A stretch of DNA of 64,000 nucleotides from Paenibacillus nasutitermitis (GCF_014641075.1 NZ_BMHP01000007.1:124001-188000), one strand, 5' to 3'; positions 7,412 through 16,309 are shown, counted from the first letter of the stretch. Translations and numbers: made by a program. The notes: a model not told the origin generated them from the letters alone.

Positions 7412-9022
7412 ATGACAAACCCATCCATCAACCCAAATCAACAAGCTGAACCCCAGCAGAACAACCCGGAATCCGCTATGAAACGGATTCGTATTTTCGA
7501 TACGACCCTGCGTGACGGGGAGCAGTCGCCCGGAGCATCGCTTGCGCCGGAACAGAAGATCATTCTTGCTCGCCAGCTGGCGAAGCTGGGGATCGATGTC
7601 ATTGAGCCGGGTTTCCCCATATCCAGCCCTGGAGACTTCTCGGCTGTGCAGCAGGTATCCCGTGAATTGCAGAATGTTGAAATTGTCGGTTTCGCGCGTG
7701 CCGTCAAAGCAGATATTGATTCTGCGGTCCGCGCGACCGAGGATGCGGCAAGGCGGCGGCTCCATCTGTTCCTGTCTTCTTCTGATATCCACCTCGCTTA
7801 CCAGCTGCGCAAATCACGCGATCAGGTGGTGCAAATCGCGCGTGAGATGGTGGCTTACGGCAAGCAGTTTGTGAATGAAATTGAATTCTCCTGTATGGAT
7901 GCCAGCCGCTCGGGGAGAGATTTTGTCATTGAAATGGTAGAGGCTGTTATCGCAGAAGGCGCGACGATTATTAATCTGCCGGACACGCTGGGTTATGCCA
8001 TGCCGGAGGAATACGGCGAGATGTTCCGCAGTGTGCGCAAGCATGCGCGCGGCGGCGAAAGCGTAAGCTACAGCGCGCATTGCCATAATGATCTGGGACT
8101 TGCAGTTGCCAACAGCCTGGCGGCCATTCAGGCTGGAGCCACGCAGATCGAAGTCACGGTTAACGGAATCGGTGAACGTGCCGGCAACTGCTCGCTGGAG
8201 GAGCTGGTCATGGCGATTGAAACACGCAAATCGGTCATTGGGGCAGAGACAGGCATTGTGACAAGCGAAATCTTCGAAACCTCGCGGATGGTCAGCCGGG
8301 CGATGAATTTCCCGATCGCTTATAATAAGCCGATTGTCGGCCGCAATGCGTTTCAGCATGAATCGGGTATCCACCAAGACGGCCTGTTAAAAAACCGTAA
8401 CACCTATGAAATCATGGATCCGGAAGCATTGGGCATTCCGCGCAGCATGATCGTACTGGGCAAGCATTCCGGACGCCACGCGCTGAAGCACCGTCTGGCC
8501 GGATATGGCATTACGCTGAATGAAACAGAGCTGCTGAACCTGTATAACCGCTTTGTTGAAAAAGCGGACGAAATCAAGCTTGTGCCGGATGACGTGCTGA
8601 TCCGTCTGGCCAGCGAAACGACGGAGACTCAGCATGATCCTTATGTGCTCGTAGATCTGCAGGTGCTGGCAGGCACGCAGCGCTCGCGTATCGCTTCGGT
8701 TACGATCAGGGAACGCGATTCGCAGGAGGAGCGGACGTATACGGGCACAGGAACGGGGCCGCTTGAGGCTGTTATCCACTGCATCCAGCAGGCGATACCA
8801 GTTGGAGGGGAGTTTGAGGATCTGGAACTGCATTCGTTATCCACAGGCGAGGATGCGCGTGGAGAAGCCATTGTCAGTATGCTTCACAACAACCGGAGAT
8901 ACCGCGGTACAGCCGTTCATAACGATATCATTCTGGCTGCAGCACAAGCCTATGTGGCCGCATGCAATCAGCAGCTGCTTGGCATTCAATCGGATGTCGA
9001 AATGAAGACTAAAGCGGAATAA
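7412..9022 (+). CDS. leuA: 2-isopropylmalate synthase
   Basis: A 536-residue enzyme that condenses acetyl-CoA and 2-oxoisovalerate in the first step of leucine synthesis. The catalytic HMGL-like barrel opens with FDTTLRDGEQSPGASL (residues 30-45). The metal ligands in SAHCHNDLGLAVANS and GIGERAGN follow. The C-terminal ~130 residues match the LeuA allosteric domain (VLVDLQVLAGTQRSRIASV). The start is ATG 7412 after AAGGAGG. The N-terminus has a ~20-residue Asn/Gln/Pro-rich extension. It stands alone rather than in an ilv-leu operon and is controlled by two leucine T-boxes. Confidence 0.94.
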   Translation: MTNPSINPNQQAEPQQNNPESAMKRIRIFDTTLRDGEQSPGASLAPEQKIILARQLAKLGIDVIEPGFPISSPGDFSAVQQVSRELQNVEIVGFARAVKADIDSAVRATEDAARRRLHLFLSSSDIHLAYQLRKSRDQVVQIAREMVAYGKQFVNEIEFSCMDASRSGRDFVIEMVEAVIAEGATIINLPDTLGYAMPEEYGEMFRSVRKHARGGESVSYSAHCHNDLGLAVANSLAAIQAGATQIEVTVNGIGERAGNCSLEELVMAIETRKSVIGAETGIVTSEIFETSRMVSRAMNFPIAYNKPIVGRNAFQHESGIHQDGLLKNRNTYEIMDPEALGIPRSMIVLGKHSGRHALKHRLAGYGITLNETELLNLYNRFVEKADEIKLVPDDVLIRLASETTETQHDPYVLVDLQVLAGTQRSRIASVTIRERDSQEERTYTGTGTGPLEAVIHCIQQAIPVGGEFEDLELHSLSTGEDARGEAIVSMLHNNRRYRGTAVHNDIILAAAQAYVAACNQQLLGIQSDVEMKTKAE

Positions 9023-9142
9023 ACGCGGGGTTGCATGCCGCTTAAAGAGATTTGTGGCGTTTCCCCGCTAAAATATCGGGGTAATAAAAATTCATTCTCG
9101 GATAGCAATGAAAATAACGCGGTATTTGGCTGAAAATCATTG

Positions 9143-9422
9143 CTATCCACAATGTTATCCACAGAAAATGTGCATAGATGTGAATAAATATCAGAAAACC
9201 GCATTTTCCGGGCATTTACAATGTGAATAAATAGAGGATAAGTTTTTCACAGAACGATTGTGGATAGTGTGGATAATGTGTGCAAAAGTTTCAGCTTTCT
9301 ATCAACTTCTGGGGGATAATAAAAAAATCGCGGATTTATTACGGATATTTAATGCCATTAGTGGCAGAATTGCTGAACAATTCACCCACAGCTGTGGATA
9401 AAGCTGTGGAATACGTGGATAG
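9143..9422. other. DnaA-box cluster between leuA and the ABC-F gene
   Basis: Three perfect 9-mer DnaA boxes (TTATCCACA at 9155-9163; its complement TGTGGATAA at 9268-9276 and 9393-9401) lie in an AT-rich gene-free stretch. One-mismatch copies are at 9143-9151 (CTATCCACA), 9179-9187 and 9222-9230 (TGTGAATAA) and 9259-9267 (TGTGGATAG); weaker ones are at 9405-9413 and 9414-9422. No dnaA, dnaN or rep gene is near, so this is unlikely to be oriC. It resembles the DnaA-box clusters that titrate DnaA in B. subtilis. The remaining intergenic sequence (9023-9816) holds only terminators. Confidence 0.8.
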
Positions 9423-9512
9423 ATGACAATTGGCTGTGATTATTCGAATCTGATCTATTCCCGAAGAGCTGTGCTCAATCGGGTGTTATGGCCGAATCCA
9501 TATTAGGGAAAA

Positions 9513-9551
9513 GCTGTCTCACAAAGCGTCTGCTTTTGAGCGGCTTTTTTT
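9513..9551 (+). terminator. Terminator downstream of leuA region
   Basis: An imperfect stem (GCTGTCTCACAAAGC with GCTTTTGAGCGGC) followed by seven T residues, about 490 bp after leuA. Confidence 0.5.
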
Positions 9552-9698
9552 CGGCTTTCAGAGTAAAATTCATTTCACAAACACGATTGCTCTCGTATTT
9601 TGTTTAATATATAGTACCCGGGCATGCAGTGACATTGGGATGTGCCGCTAAGCGGTAGTCTTGTTTCCTACGCAGTGGTTATAAATTAAAACAAAAAA

Positions 9699-9735
9699 TG
9701 GCTGTGCAGGGGACGATCCCCGCACAAGCCATGGC
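9699..9735 (-). terminator. Terminator of the ABC-F gene
   Basis: On the reverse strand a GC-rich stem (GTGCGGGG...CCCCTGCAC inside GGCT/AGCC) runs into TTTTTTG, about 85 bp after the ABC-F stop codon. Confidence 0.75.
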
Positions 9736-9816
9736 TGTTGGTTGATACTTCCTTTATGAGATTTGATGGCCGACCACCGTCAAATTATGCCACAACGCGC
9801 ACTAGGAGCTGTAGAC

Positions 9817-11757
9817 TTAACCGAGCAATTCTTCCCATGCTTCATATGCGGCCTGAAGCTTCTCCTTCAGAGCATCCATATCCGCTTGTATAGTCTGAAC
9901 CTTCATATAATCATTAAAAATCGCCGGATCAACCAATTCATGCTCCAGAGCTGTGATTTCGCCTTCCAACTTTGCAATCTCCTGTTCCAACTGTTCCTGC
10001 TTTCTTTGTCGGATGCGCTCCTCGCGTTTGGCTTGTTTGTCAGCTTCATAGGAAGTAGGAACCGAAGGTTCGACTGCTTCAAGCGTTTTTGTGTTTTTCC
10101 CCTGAGAATAGGATAGTGATTCCATCAGCAGTTCATTGGTTTCTTGTTTTTTCTCAACCATTTCGTCATAATTTCCCAGGAAATGATGTGTGCCGCCTGG
10201 AGTCAGTTCGACAATTCGCTCCGCCATCTTGTTCAGGAAATAACGATCGTGGGAAATAAAGAGGAGCGTCCCGTCGTAGTCCAGCAATGCGGATTCCAGA
10301 ACCTCTTTGCTGTACAAATCCAGATGATTGGTAGGCTCGTCCAAAATCAGCATATTAGCGCGTGCAAGCATGAGCTTGGATAACGAAACGCGTGCTCTTT
10401 CACCGCCGCTGAGCGAACCGATACGTTTCTTGACATCATCTCCGCTAAACAGGAAATTTCCCAGCACCGTTCGAATACGTGCTTCTTCAATACCGGGATA
10501 AGCGCTCCACAATTCCTCCAACACGGTATTGGAAGGATTCAGCTCCTTGTGCTCCTGATCATAGTAGCCGATTTTGATATTGGTGCCCCAGCGGATTGAG
10601 CCATCCTCAACGGGCTGTTGATCGACAAGCGCCTTCAGCAGAGTCGATTTGCCAATCCCGTTCGGCCCGATAAGCGCAACATTCTCGCCACGCTCCAAAC
10701 GGAAGGAGACATTGCGGAATAACGGATTGTCCTGCCCTGTAAAACGAATGGAAACATCATTCACATCCAATACATCATTGCCGCTATGACGTTCGATTTC
10801 AAAGGAAAAATGGGCTTTTTTCAAATCTCCCAGCGGTTTGTCGAGACGCTCCATCTTGTCGAGCGATTTGCGCCTGCTCTGGGCGCGTTTTGTTGTCGAA
10901 GCGCGCACAATATTACGCTGGACAAAATCCTCAAGGCGCGCAATTTCTTCTTGCTGCTTGTCGAATTGTTTCATCTGCGCTTCATATTCGGCTGCTTTAA
11001 GATCAATATAGCGGCTGTAATTGCCAGAATAGCGTTTGGCGGTATGCCGCTCAATTTCCACGATCGTCTGCACCACGGCATCCAGGAAATAACGGTCATG
11101 GGAAACGACCAGGATCCCGCCATCATAACCGCGCAAATAATCCTCCAGCCATGTTAGCGTCTCGATATCGAGATAGTTGGTTGGTTCGTCCAGCATGAGC
11201 AGATCAGGAGCCTGCAGCAAAATGCGGGCCAGCGCCAGTCTTGTTTTCTGTCCGCCGCTTAATGTGGAGATAATCGTATCCGGGGGAAACTGGCTAAATC
11301 CCATCCCATGCAAAATGCTGCGGATACGGGTCTCCATAACAAATCCGCCCTGCTCACGAAACCAGTCGGATAATCTGGCATAACGCTCAAGCGTCTGCTC
11401 ATACAGCTTTGGCTCGGCTTGTAATCCGGGATCCGCGATTTGAAGCTCCATGGAGCGCAGCTCTTGCTCCGCCTCGGTCAGATGGGCGAATACGGTGCGC
11501 ATTTCCGCTTCGATTGTGCGGTCGGACTGAAGTCCGCTGGATTGCGCAAGATAACCGATCGTTGTTTCTTTGGCTTTAAAGACCGTACCGGAATCGGCTG
11601 AAACTTCCCCGGCAATAATCCGCAGCAGGGTCGATTTCCCCGCTCCATTGACCCCCACGAGTCCAACCCGCTCACGCGGCAGCACCTGGAAGGTGATTTG
11701 GGAGAGAATGCTGGTCACACCATAACTTTTGGAAATATCTGATATTTGAAGAAGCAT
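9817..11757 (-). CDS. ABC-F family ATPase (YdiF-like)
   Basis: A 646-residue soluble protein with two ABC cassettes and no membrane segment. Cassette 1 has Walker A GVNGAGKSTLL near residue 35, signature LSGGQKTRLALA and Walker B LLMLDEPTNYLD. Cassette 2 has GPNGIGKSTLL, LSGGERARVSLS and MLILDEPTNHLD. A charged linker (around residues 240-310) and a C-terminal coiled coil (about 560-640) match the YdiF/Uup-like ABC-F arrangement. ABC-F proteins act on the ribosome; the exact role of YdiF is not settled. GGAGGT precedes the start. It occupies the ydiF position of B. subtilis but is inverted relative to its neighbours. Confidence 0.92.
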   Translation of the reverse strand: MLLQISDISKSYGVTSILSQITFQVLPRERVGLVGVNGAGKSTLLRIIAGEVSADSGTVFKAKETTIGYLAQSSGLQSDRTIEAEMRTVFAHLTEAEQELRSMELQIADPGLQAEPKLYEQTLERYARLSDWFREQGGFVMETRIRSILHGMGFSQFPPDTIISTLSGGQKTRLALARILLQAPDLLMLDEPTNYLDIETLTWLEDYLRGYDGGILVVSHDRYFLDAVVQTIVEIERHTAKRYSGNYSRYIDLKAAEYEAQMKQFDKQQEEIARLEDFVQRNIVRASTTKRAQSRRKSLDKMERLDKPLGDLKKAHFSFEIERHSGNDVLDVNDVSIRFTGQDNPLFRNVSFRLERGENVALIGPNGIGKSTLLKALVDQQPVEDGSIRWGTNIKIGYYDQEHKELNPSNTVLEELWSAYPGIEEARIRTVLGNFLFSGDDVKKRIGSLSGGERARVSLSKLMLARANMLILDEPTNHLDLYSKEVLESALLDYDGTLLFISHDRYFLNKMAERIVELTPGGTHHFLGNYDEMVEKKQETNELLMESLSYSQGKNTKTLEAVEPSVPTSYEADKQAKREERIRQRKQEQLEQEIAKLEGEITALEHELVDPAIFNDYMKVQTIQADMDALKEKLQAAYEAWEELLG

Positions 11758-12106
11758 AGATTGTTAACCTCCAGAATCATATACTCAGATTGAAGCCTTG
11801 TCCGCGAACGGTATGGCCGTGACCCGAAAAAAATCCATTATTATCCATGATCAAAACCGATCTGACAGGCAGTTGGAAGGCAAGTCCTTCTCCATCATAA
11901 GTTTACATGAAAACGGCGCCGCGCGCGACATATTCGGCAGGATCGCGTAAGAGATAAAGCGATGCTTGAGATCGTCTGATCATTGGCGAAAAATGGTCAA
12001 CAGTGGTAAACTAAGAAACAACTATGACATCAGGAAATGGCCTGCTCGATCGAACAGCTGCATCGGAATTTGCCGTTACATCATTAGAGAAAGGCAGGCG
12101 GCTGTG
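11758..12106. other. Gene-free divergent spacer
   Basis: Between the divergent ABC-F and cyclo-ligase genes. A TTGGCG / TAAACT pair around 11983-12012 could be a weak promoter for the rightward operon. The in-frame extension from 11966 to 12106 lacks a ribosome binding site and shows no cyclo-ligase similarity, so I do not count it as coding. Confidence 0.4.
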
Positions 12107-12745
12107 ATGGCGAATATTGGGGAAGCAGCAGAATGGTTCAGACAAAAGAAAGCAATCCGGGCAGCTGCCGCAGCCAGCCGCAACCTTCTTCCGGAAGAGC
12201 TGCGCAAGCACTGGTCGTCAATGGCTTGCAAGCATGCTATTGACTGGATGGCAAACCATTCAAATTGTATAAACAGCTTTATGGTCTATGTGCCTTTCCG
12301 CTCCGAGCTTGATACCCGTGAAATGATAGAATGGGGCTGGCAAACTGGAATATCCGTCATAATCCCCCGCAGCAACCCATCTGATTGGACAATGGAGCTC
12401 TATGTTCTTCAGCGGTGGGAAGAGCTTATACCGGGGGCCTATGGTATTCTGGAGCCGGATGCCGGACAGGCCAAGCGCTGTGGGGAGGGATTCATTCCGG
12501 ATGCGATTTTCGCGCCGGGCCTGACATTTGACCTGCATGGGGGCCGTTTGGGATATGGCGGCGGCTATTATGACCGCTACTGGGAACGGTTAAGCAGCGA
12601 AGCGCTGCAAACAGGACAATCGATGCCGTCCTGGATCGGGCTCGCTTACGAGTCCCAGTTGCAGGAGAAGGTGCCAATGGAACTGCATGATGCCCGCATG
12701 GGAGCGGTCATTACAGAGCAGGGCATGCGTATCTTCAATAGCTGA
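12107..12745 (+). CDS. 5-formyltetrahydrofolate cyclo-ligase
   Basis: A 212-residue enzyme that converts 5-formyl-THF to 5,10-methenyl-THF with ATP. The C-terminal signature FAPGLTFDLHGGRLGYGGGY followed by YDR is diagnostic, and the N-terminal KKAIR with the basic patch fits the ATP-binding start (B. subtilis YqgN). ATG 12107 is chosen because the family alignment begins there (MANIGEAAEWF); its ribosome binding site (AGGCAGG) is weak. It lies just ahead of moaC and probably shares its transcript. Folate and Moco genes being adjacent may be positional only. Confidence 0.93.
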   Translation: MANIGEAAEWFRQKKAIRAAAAASRNLLPEELRKHWSSMACKHAIDWMANHSNCINSFMVYVPFRSELDTREMIEWGWQTGISVIIPRSNPSDWTMELYVLQRWEELIPGAYGILEPDAGQAKRCGEGFIPDAIFAPGLTFDLHGGRLGYGGGYYDRYWERLSSEALQTGQSMPSWIGLAYESQLQEKVPMELHDARMGAVITEQGMRIFNS

Positions 12746-12778
12746 TGACGTATCAGCGGGAAAAAGGAGAAGTGAGCG

Positions 12779-13255
12779 ATGGAATTGACCCATTTCAACG
12801 ACCAGGGCAGGGCGCGTATGGTCGACATATCGGAGAAAGACACTACGGCAAGGATGGCGGTCGCCCGCACAAGCGTGACAATGGCGGCGGAGACGCTCTC
12901 CCGTATCAAAGCCGGAACGGTTAGCAAAGGCGATGTCCTGGCCGTTGCCCAGATCGCAGGTGTCATGGCGGCCAAGAAAACATCGGATCTTATCCCGATG
13001 TGCCACCCGCTTCCCTTAACCGGCGTCAACCTTGCTTTTGCCGATAATGGAACGGATGAGTTATATATAGAAGGAACGGTAAAAACGACAGGCAAGACCG
13101 GTGTCGAAATGGAAGCTTTAACGGCAGTTTCGGCTGCTGCTCTGACCGTTTACGATATGTGCAAGGCTCTACAGAAGGATATGGTTATCGGGCCGACCTA
13201 TCTGGTTGCCAAAAGCGGCGGCAAGAACGGAGATTACGAATCTAAGAACAAATAA
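12779..13255 (+). CDS. moaC: Cyclic pyranopterin monophosphate synthase
   Basis: A 158-residue MoaC, which with MoaA converts GTP to cyclic pyranopterin monophosphate in molybdenum cofactor synthesis. Signatures are DISEKDTTARMAVA near the N-terminus, KKTSDLIPMCHPLPLTGV around residues 64-81, TVKTTGKTGVEMEALTAVS, and the C-terminal KSGGKNGDY. AAAAAGGAGA lies upstream. moaA, moaD and moaE are not in this window. It corresponds to ydiG in B. subtilis synteny. Confidence 0.96.
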   Translation: MELTHFNDQGRARMVDISEKDTTARMAVARTSVTMAAETLSRIKAGTVSKGDVLAVAQIAGVMAAKKTSDLIPMCHPLPLTGVNLAFADNGTDELYIEGTVKTTGKTGVEMEALTAVSAAALTVYDMCKALQKDMVIGPTYLVAKSGGKNGDYESKNK

Positions 13256-13288
13256 CCGGTATCATCGGAATGATCGGGGGAGAGGCAC

Positions 13289-13783
13289 ATGCGGTGGAAA
13301 GTAGCGTTATTGACGGCAAGCGACAAAGGATCGCGCGGTGATAGAGAGGACACAAGCGCGCAGGTGATCAGGGAACTTGTTGAAGAAGAACTGAGCGGGG
13401 AAATTGTCGATTACCGCATCGTACCTGATGAACAGGATGAGATTATGGCTGCTCTTATCGAGATGACGGATTATTACAAAGCGGATTTGGTCATCACAAC
13501 CGGCGGCACCGGTCTTGCTCCAAGGGATCTTACCCCTGAAGCAACGCTTAAGGTGATTGAACGAATGGTTCCGGGACTGGCCGAAGCGATGCGGATCGGT
13601 GCCATGCAGCGCACGCGAAGCGCGATGCTTTCCAGAGGCGTTTGCGGAATCCGCGGCCACTCGCTGATTATTAACTTACCGGGAAGTCCTAAGGGCGTTC
13701 ATGAGAATTTGATGGCGATTATGGATCAATTGCCGCATGCTCTTAGTATTTTATCGGGACGAACGGGGGACCATGACGAGTGA
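13289..13783 (+). CDS. MogA/MoaB-family molybdopterin adenylyltransferase
   Basis: A 164-residue MoCF-domain protein that binds molybdopterin and is expected to adenylate it before metal insertion. Recognisable motifs are LTASDKGSRGDREDTSA at the start, TTGGTGLAPRDLTPEAT in the middle and INLPGSPKGVHEN near the C-terminus. GGGGGAGAGG precedes the ATG. Its stop overlaps the next gene by four bases (GTGA). The MogA and MoaB subfamilies cannot be cleanly separated by eye. Confidence 0.9.
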   Translation: MRWKVALLTASDKGSRGDREDTSAQVIRELVEEELSGEIVDYRIVPDEQDEIMAALIEMTDYYKADLVITTGGTGLAPRDLTPEATLKVIERMVPGLAEAMRIGAMQRTRSAMLSRGVCGIRGHSLIINLPGSPKGVHENLMAIMDQLPHALSILSGRTGDHDE

Positions 13784-14814
13784 CTTTCCCAGTAAACGGC
13801 GGCACGCAGCTCAGGGAAGTACCGGTGCGGCAGGCGGTCGGCCTGCGGCTGGCGCATGATTTGACCCAGATCATTCCGGGACAGTTCAAGGGAAGATTAT
13901 TTACAAAAGGGCATATCGTCACGGAGGCGGACATTCCGAAGCTTCTGGACATCGGCAAGGAACATATTTATATTATGGAGCTGGGGGAAGGCGAGCTTCA
14001 TGAAGACGATGCTGCCCACCGGATGGCACTGGCTCTTCATGGAGAAGGGACCGTATTGTCAGAGCCGCATGAAGGCAAGGTATCCATCAAGTCAGATTTG
14101 CCGGCTCCTGCCCTGGCCGTCATTGACGCTTCGCTTGTTCATGCCATTAATGAGCTTGGCGATATTGCGCTGGCTACTCTACAAACACATTCGGTTGTCA
14201 AACCCGGCGGTCAACTGGCAGCTACAAGGGTTATCCCGCTCGTAGTTGCCGAAGAAAAAATCGAACGTGTCGAGCAGATGGCCGAGAGCTACCGCTTGCT
14301 TCATGAAGGCCGCAGCCCGATTCAGGTCAGATCGTTACGCAGTTTTCGCATTGGCTTGCTTACGACAGGGAGCGAGGTTTTCTCGGGACGGATCGAGGAT
14401 AAATTCGGGCCGGCTGTCCGGCGGATTGTGGAAACGCTCGGTTCAGAGGTCGCGGAGCAGCGTTTCACCCCCGATGATCGTCATACAATTGTCAAGGAAA
14501 TAAACTACTTGATTTCTCAAGGGTATGATATGATACTGGTAACAGGCGGGATGTCCGTGGATCCCGACGATCGCACACCGGCTGCCATCAAAGAAGCGGG
14601 AGCCGAAGTGGTCAGTTACGGAACCCCTATGCTTCCGGGTTCGATGCTGTTAATGGGTTATATCGGCGGAGTACCGATTATGGGCTTGCCCGGTTGTGTC
14701 ATGCACGATCCGTATACTTCTTTTGATGTGCTTCTTCCACGCATTCTGGCAGGAGACATCATTACAAGAGAAGACATCGTGCGGATGGGATATGGTGGAC
14801 TGTACAATTGCTGA
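13780..14814 (+). CDS. MoeA-related molybdopterin-binding protein
   Basis: A 344-residue protein with a MoCF/MoeA domain in the second half: LLTTGSEVFSGRIEDKFGPA, LVTGGMSVDPDDRTPAAI and GLPGCVMHDPYTSFDVLLP. The N-terminal half is short compared with the ~400-residue MoeA (molybdopterin molybdotransferase), and the usual MoeA C-terminal domain IV is missing. It therefore belongs to the shorter MoeA-like family and may not carry out the canonical metal insertion. It starts with GTG overlapping the mogA/moaB stop, so the pair is translationally coupled. Confidence 0.82.
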   Translation: MTFPVNGGTQLREVPVRQAVGLRLAHDLTQIIPGQFKGRLFTKGHIVTEADIPKLLDIGKEHIYIMELGEGELHEDDAAHRMALALHGEGTVLSEPHEGKVSIKSDLPAPALAVIDASLVHAINELGDIALATLQTHSVVKPGGQLAATRVIPLVVAEEKIERVEQMAESYRLLHEGRSPIQVRSLRSFRIGLLTTGSEVFSGRIEDKFGPAVRRIVETLGSEVAEQRFTPDDRHTIVKEINYLISQGYDMILVTGGMSVDPDDRTPAAIKEAGAEVVSYGTPMLPGSMLLMGYIGGVPIMGLPGCVMHDPYTSFDVLLPRILAGDIITREDIVRMGYGGLYNC

Positions 14815-14880
14815 TAGGGTCCATAGGGCTTAATGGCTGGAATAGATAGATGATGGACTTTTTGCAGTAGATTTTAAAAT

Positions 14881-14958
14881 GGGCGGGTTGGAGTACAGTC
14901 TTCAAGACTGGATTAACCGCCCAATTTGCGAAGCGGATGTTCGCTTCGACACTTTTTT
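14881..14958 (+). terminator. Structured spacer with terminator before tatA
   Basis: A first stem pairs GGGCGG (14881-14886) with CCGCCC (14917-14922), enclosing a second hairpin CAGTCTT-C-AAGACTG (14896-14910). A third stem, GCGAAGCG (14928-14935) with CGCTTCG (14942-14948), is followed by six T residues (14953-14958). The last element looks like an intrinsic terminator for the Moco operon or an attenuator for tatA, whose ribosome binding site begins immediately after it. Confidence 0.6.
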
Positions 14959-14972
14959 AGGAGGTTAGAGCC

Positions 14973-15209
14973 ATGTTTAGCGGAATTGGTGTGACCGGAT
15001 TCATCTTGCTGGTGCTTGTTGGTTTGCTGCTCTTTGGCCCGAACAAACTGCCGGAGCTGGGCCGTGCATTTGGCCGTACACTGAAAGAATTCAAGGCTGG
15101 CGCCAGAGAAATGATGGATGACGACAATCATGATCGCAAGGAAGTAAGCCGCAGCGACGTCAATCGTAAAGTTGAAGACCAAGCGGACAATAAGCGACTC
15201 CCGGAGTAG
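14973..15209 (+). CDS. tatA: Sec-independent translocase subunit TatA
   Basis: A 78-residue Tat pore component. It has one N-terminal membrane segment (residues 7-22, GFILLVLVGLLLFGP), the hinge FGPNKLPELGRAFG, then an amphipathic helix and a charged tail, as in TatA/TatE. AGGAGG is placed 8 bp before the ATG. It pairs with the downstream tatC as in B. subtilis tatAy-tatCy. Its neighbours make Moco, a cofactor of many Tat substrates. A terminator-like stem covers its stop codon. Confidence 0.95.
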   Translation: MFSGIGVTGFILLVLVGLLLFGPNKLPELGRAFGRTLKEFKAGAREMMDDDNHDRKEVSRSDVNRKVEDQADNKRLPE

Positions 15210-15226
15210 GGGCTCGCTTTTTTTTT
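15192..15226 (+). terminator. Terminator overlapping the tatA stop
   Basis: AAGCGA.TCCC pairs with GGGG.TCGCTT across the tatA stop codon and is followed by ten T residues. It probably reduces transcription into tatC, giving the usual excess of TatA over TatC. Confidence 0.65.
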
Positions 15227-15278
15227 GAAACGGACATGGCCGCTATCATGAATAATGAGAAAGAGAGGTGCGAGCCCG

Positions 15279-16061
15279 GTGACAGATTCCGATAAACAGA
15301 CGAAATCCCGCGAACAGCTGATGACGCTATTCGAACACATCGGTGAGCTTCGTCGCAGACTGATCTATGTTATTATCGTACTTGTGCTGGGGATGATTAT
15401 CGGATTAATGGTAGCGGATCCCGCCTATAATTATCTGATGAGCCAGGAGCCGGTTAACAAAATGGCCTTGCATGCGTTCTCTCTTTGGGATGGAATCGGC
15501 ATGTACATGAAATTCGCGCTTGTTATCGCGCTTATACTGGTGCTTCCTTTTATTTTCTATCAGGCTTGGGCTTTCGTGAAACCCGCGTTAGGCGAGCACG
15601 AACAGAAGTCTGCACTTAAGTTTGTTCCATTTGCGCTGATTATGTTTCTGACAGGTCTGGCTTTCTCCTATTTTGTGGTGTTTCCCATGGCGTTCACCTT
15701 TACAACCGGGGTTGCGAGACATTTGAATCTGGAGGAAACCTACGGCGTGACGCAGTATTTTGCGTTTATGTTTAATATTCTGATTCCGATTTCACTGCTT
15801 TTTGAACTGCCGCTTGTGATCATGTTTCTGACTAAGCTGCGGATACTGAATCCCATCCGGCTGCGCAAGATGCGCCGGCTCGCCTACTTCATTTTGATTT
15901 TCCTCGGAATTATCGTGACGCCGCCGGATTTTATTTCCGATGCGCTGGTCGCGATTCCGCTTATTCTGCTCTATGAAGTAAGCGTGCTGCTGTCCAGTGT
16001 TGTTTACCGTAAACAGCTGGAACGAGATCGGCTATGGGAAGAGGAACTTGAAGCTACTTAA
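15279..16061 (+). CDS. tatC: Sec-independent translocase subunit TatC
   Basis: A 260-residue polytopic protein with six membrane segments, the receptor for twin-arginine signal peptides. The N-terminal motif FEHIGELRRRLI is the TatC hallmark. FVKPALGEHEQ lies in the first periplasmic/cytoplasmic loop region. I choose GTG 15279, eight bases after AGAGAGGTG; the upstream ATG at 15255 has no ribosome binding site. It follows tatA in the same direction. Confidence 0.94.
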   Translation: MTDSDKQTKSREQLMTLFEHIGELRRRLIYVIIVLVLGMIIGLMVADPAYNYLMSQEPVNKMALHAFSLWDGIGMYMKFALVIALILVLPFIFYQAWAFVKPALGEHEQKSALKFVPFALIMFLTGLAFSYFVVFPMAFTFTTGVARHLNLEETYGVTQYFAFMFNILIPISLLFELPLVIMFLTKLRILNPIRLRKMRRLAYFILIFLGIIVTPPDFISDALVAIPLILLYEVSVLLSSVVYRKQLERDRLWEEELEAT

Positions 16062-16116
16062 ATATATCGATTTGGAGCAAGGAATGCCATCGCTCCACTT
16101 ACAGATCATAGTGAAA

Positions 16117-16293
16117 TCAGGCAGCAGGTTCAAGCATCTCTTGGGCCTGCTTTTTTTTGACCCATCTGGTGGAATAACTGGCGGCCTGCAGCACACATTC
16201 TTCGAAGAAGGAAACTTGCTTCATTGCGAATGGACAGGAAGGTCGTTTCTTCTTCACACCAATTTTTGACCCCGAACTGTAAATTTCACGCAA
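16117..16293 (-). CDS. Possible small basic protein, opposite strand
   Basis: A 58-residue reading frame on the reverse strand with a TTG start five bases after GGAGG; an in-frame GTG at 16257 would give 46 residues. The product is Lys-rich with CPFAMKQVSFFEEC and a basic C-terminus, and codon choice looks coding-like. Against it, its 3' end overlaps the tatC terminator, and I recognise no family. Confidence 0.3.
   Translation of the reverse strand: MREIYSSGSKIGVKKKRPSCPFAMKQVSFFEECVLQAASYSTRWVKKKQAQEMLEPAA
16124..16158 (+). terminator. Terminator after tatC
   Basis: An 11 bp stem (GCAGGTTCAAG with CTTGGGCCTGC, allowing GT pairs) followed by eight T residues. Confidence 0.8.
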
Positions 16294-16309
16294 ATTATCC
16301 TCCAGGCAC

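Noticed and set aside
9143..9422. Possible chromosomal or plasmid origin of replication
   Set aside because: There are many DnaA boxes, but no dnaA, dnaN or rep gene and no clear unwinding element with adjoining replication genes; titration or regulation is more likely.
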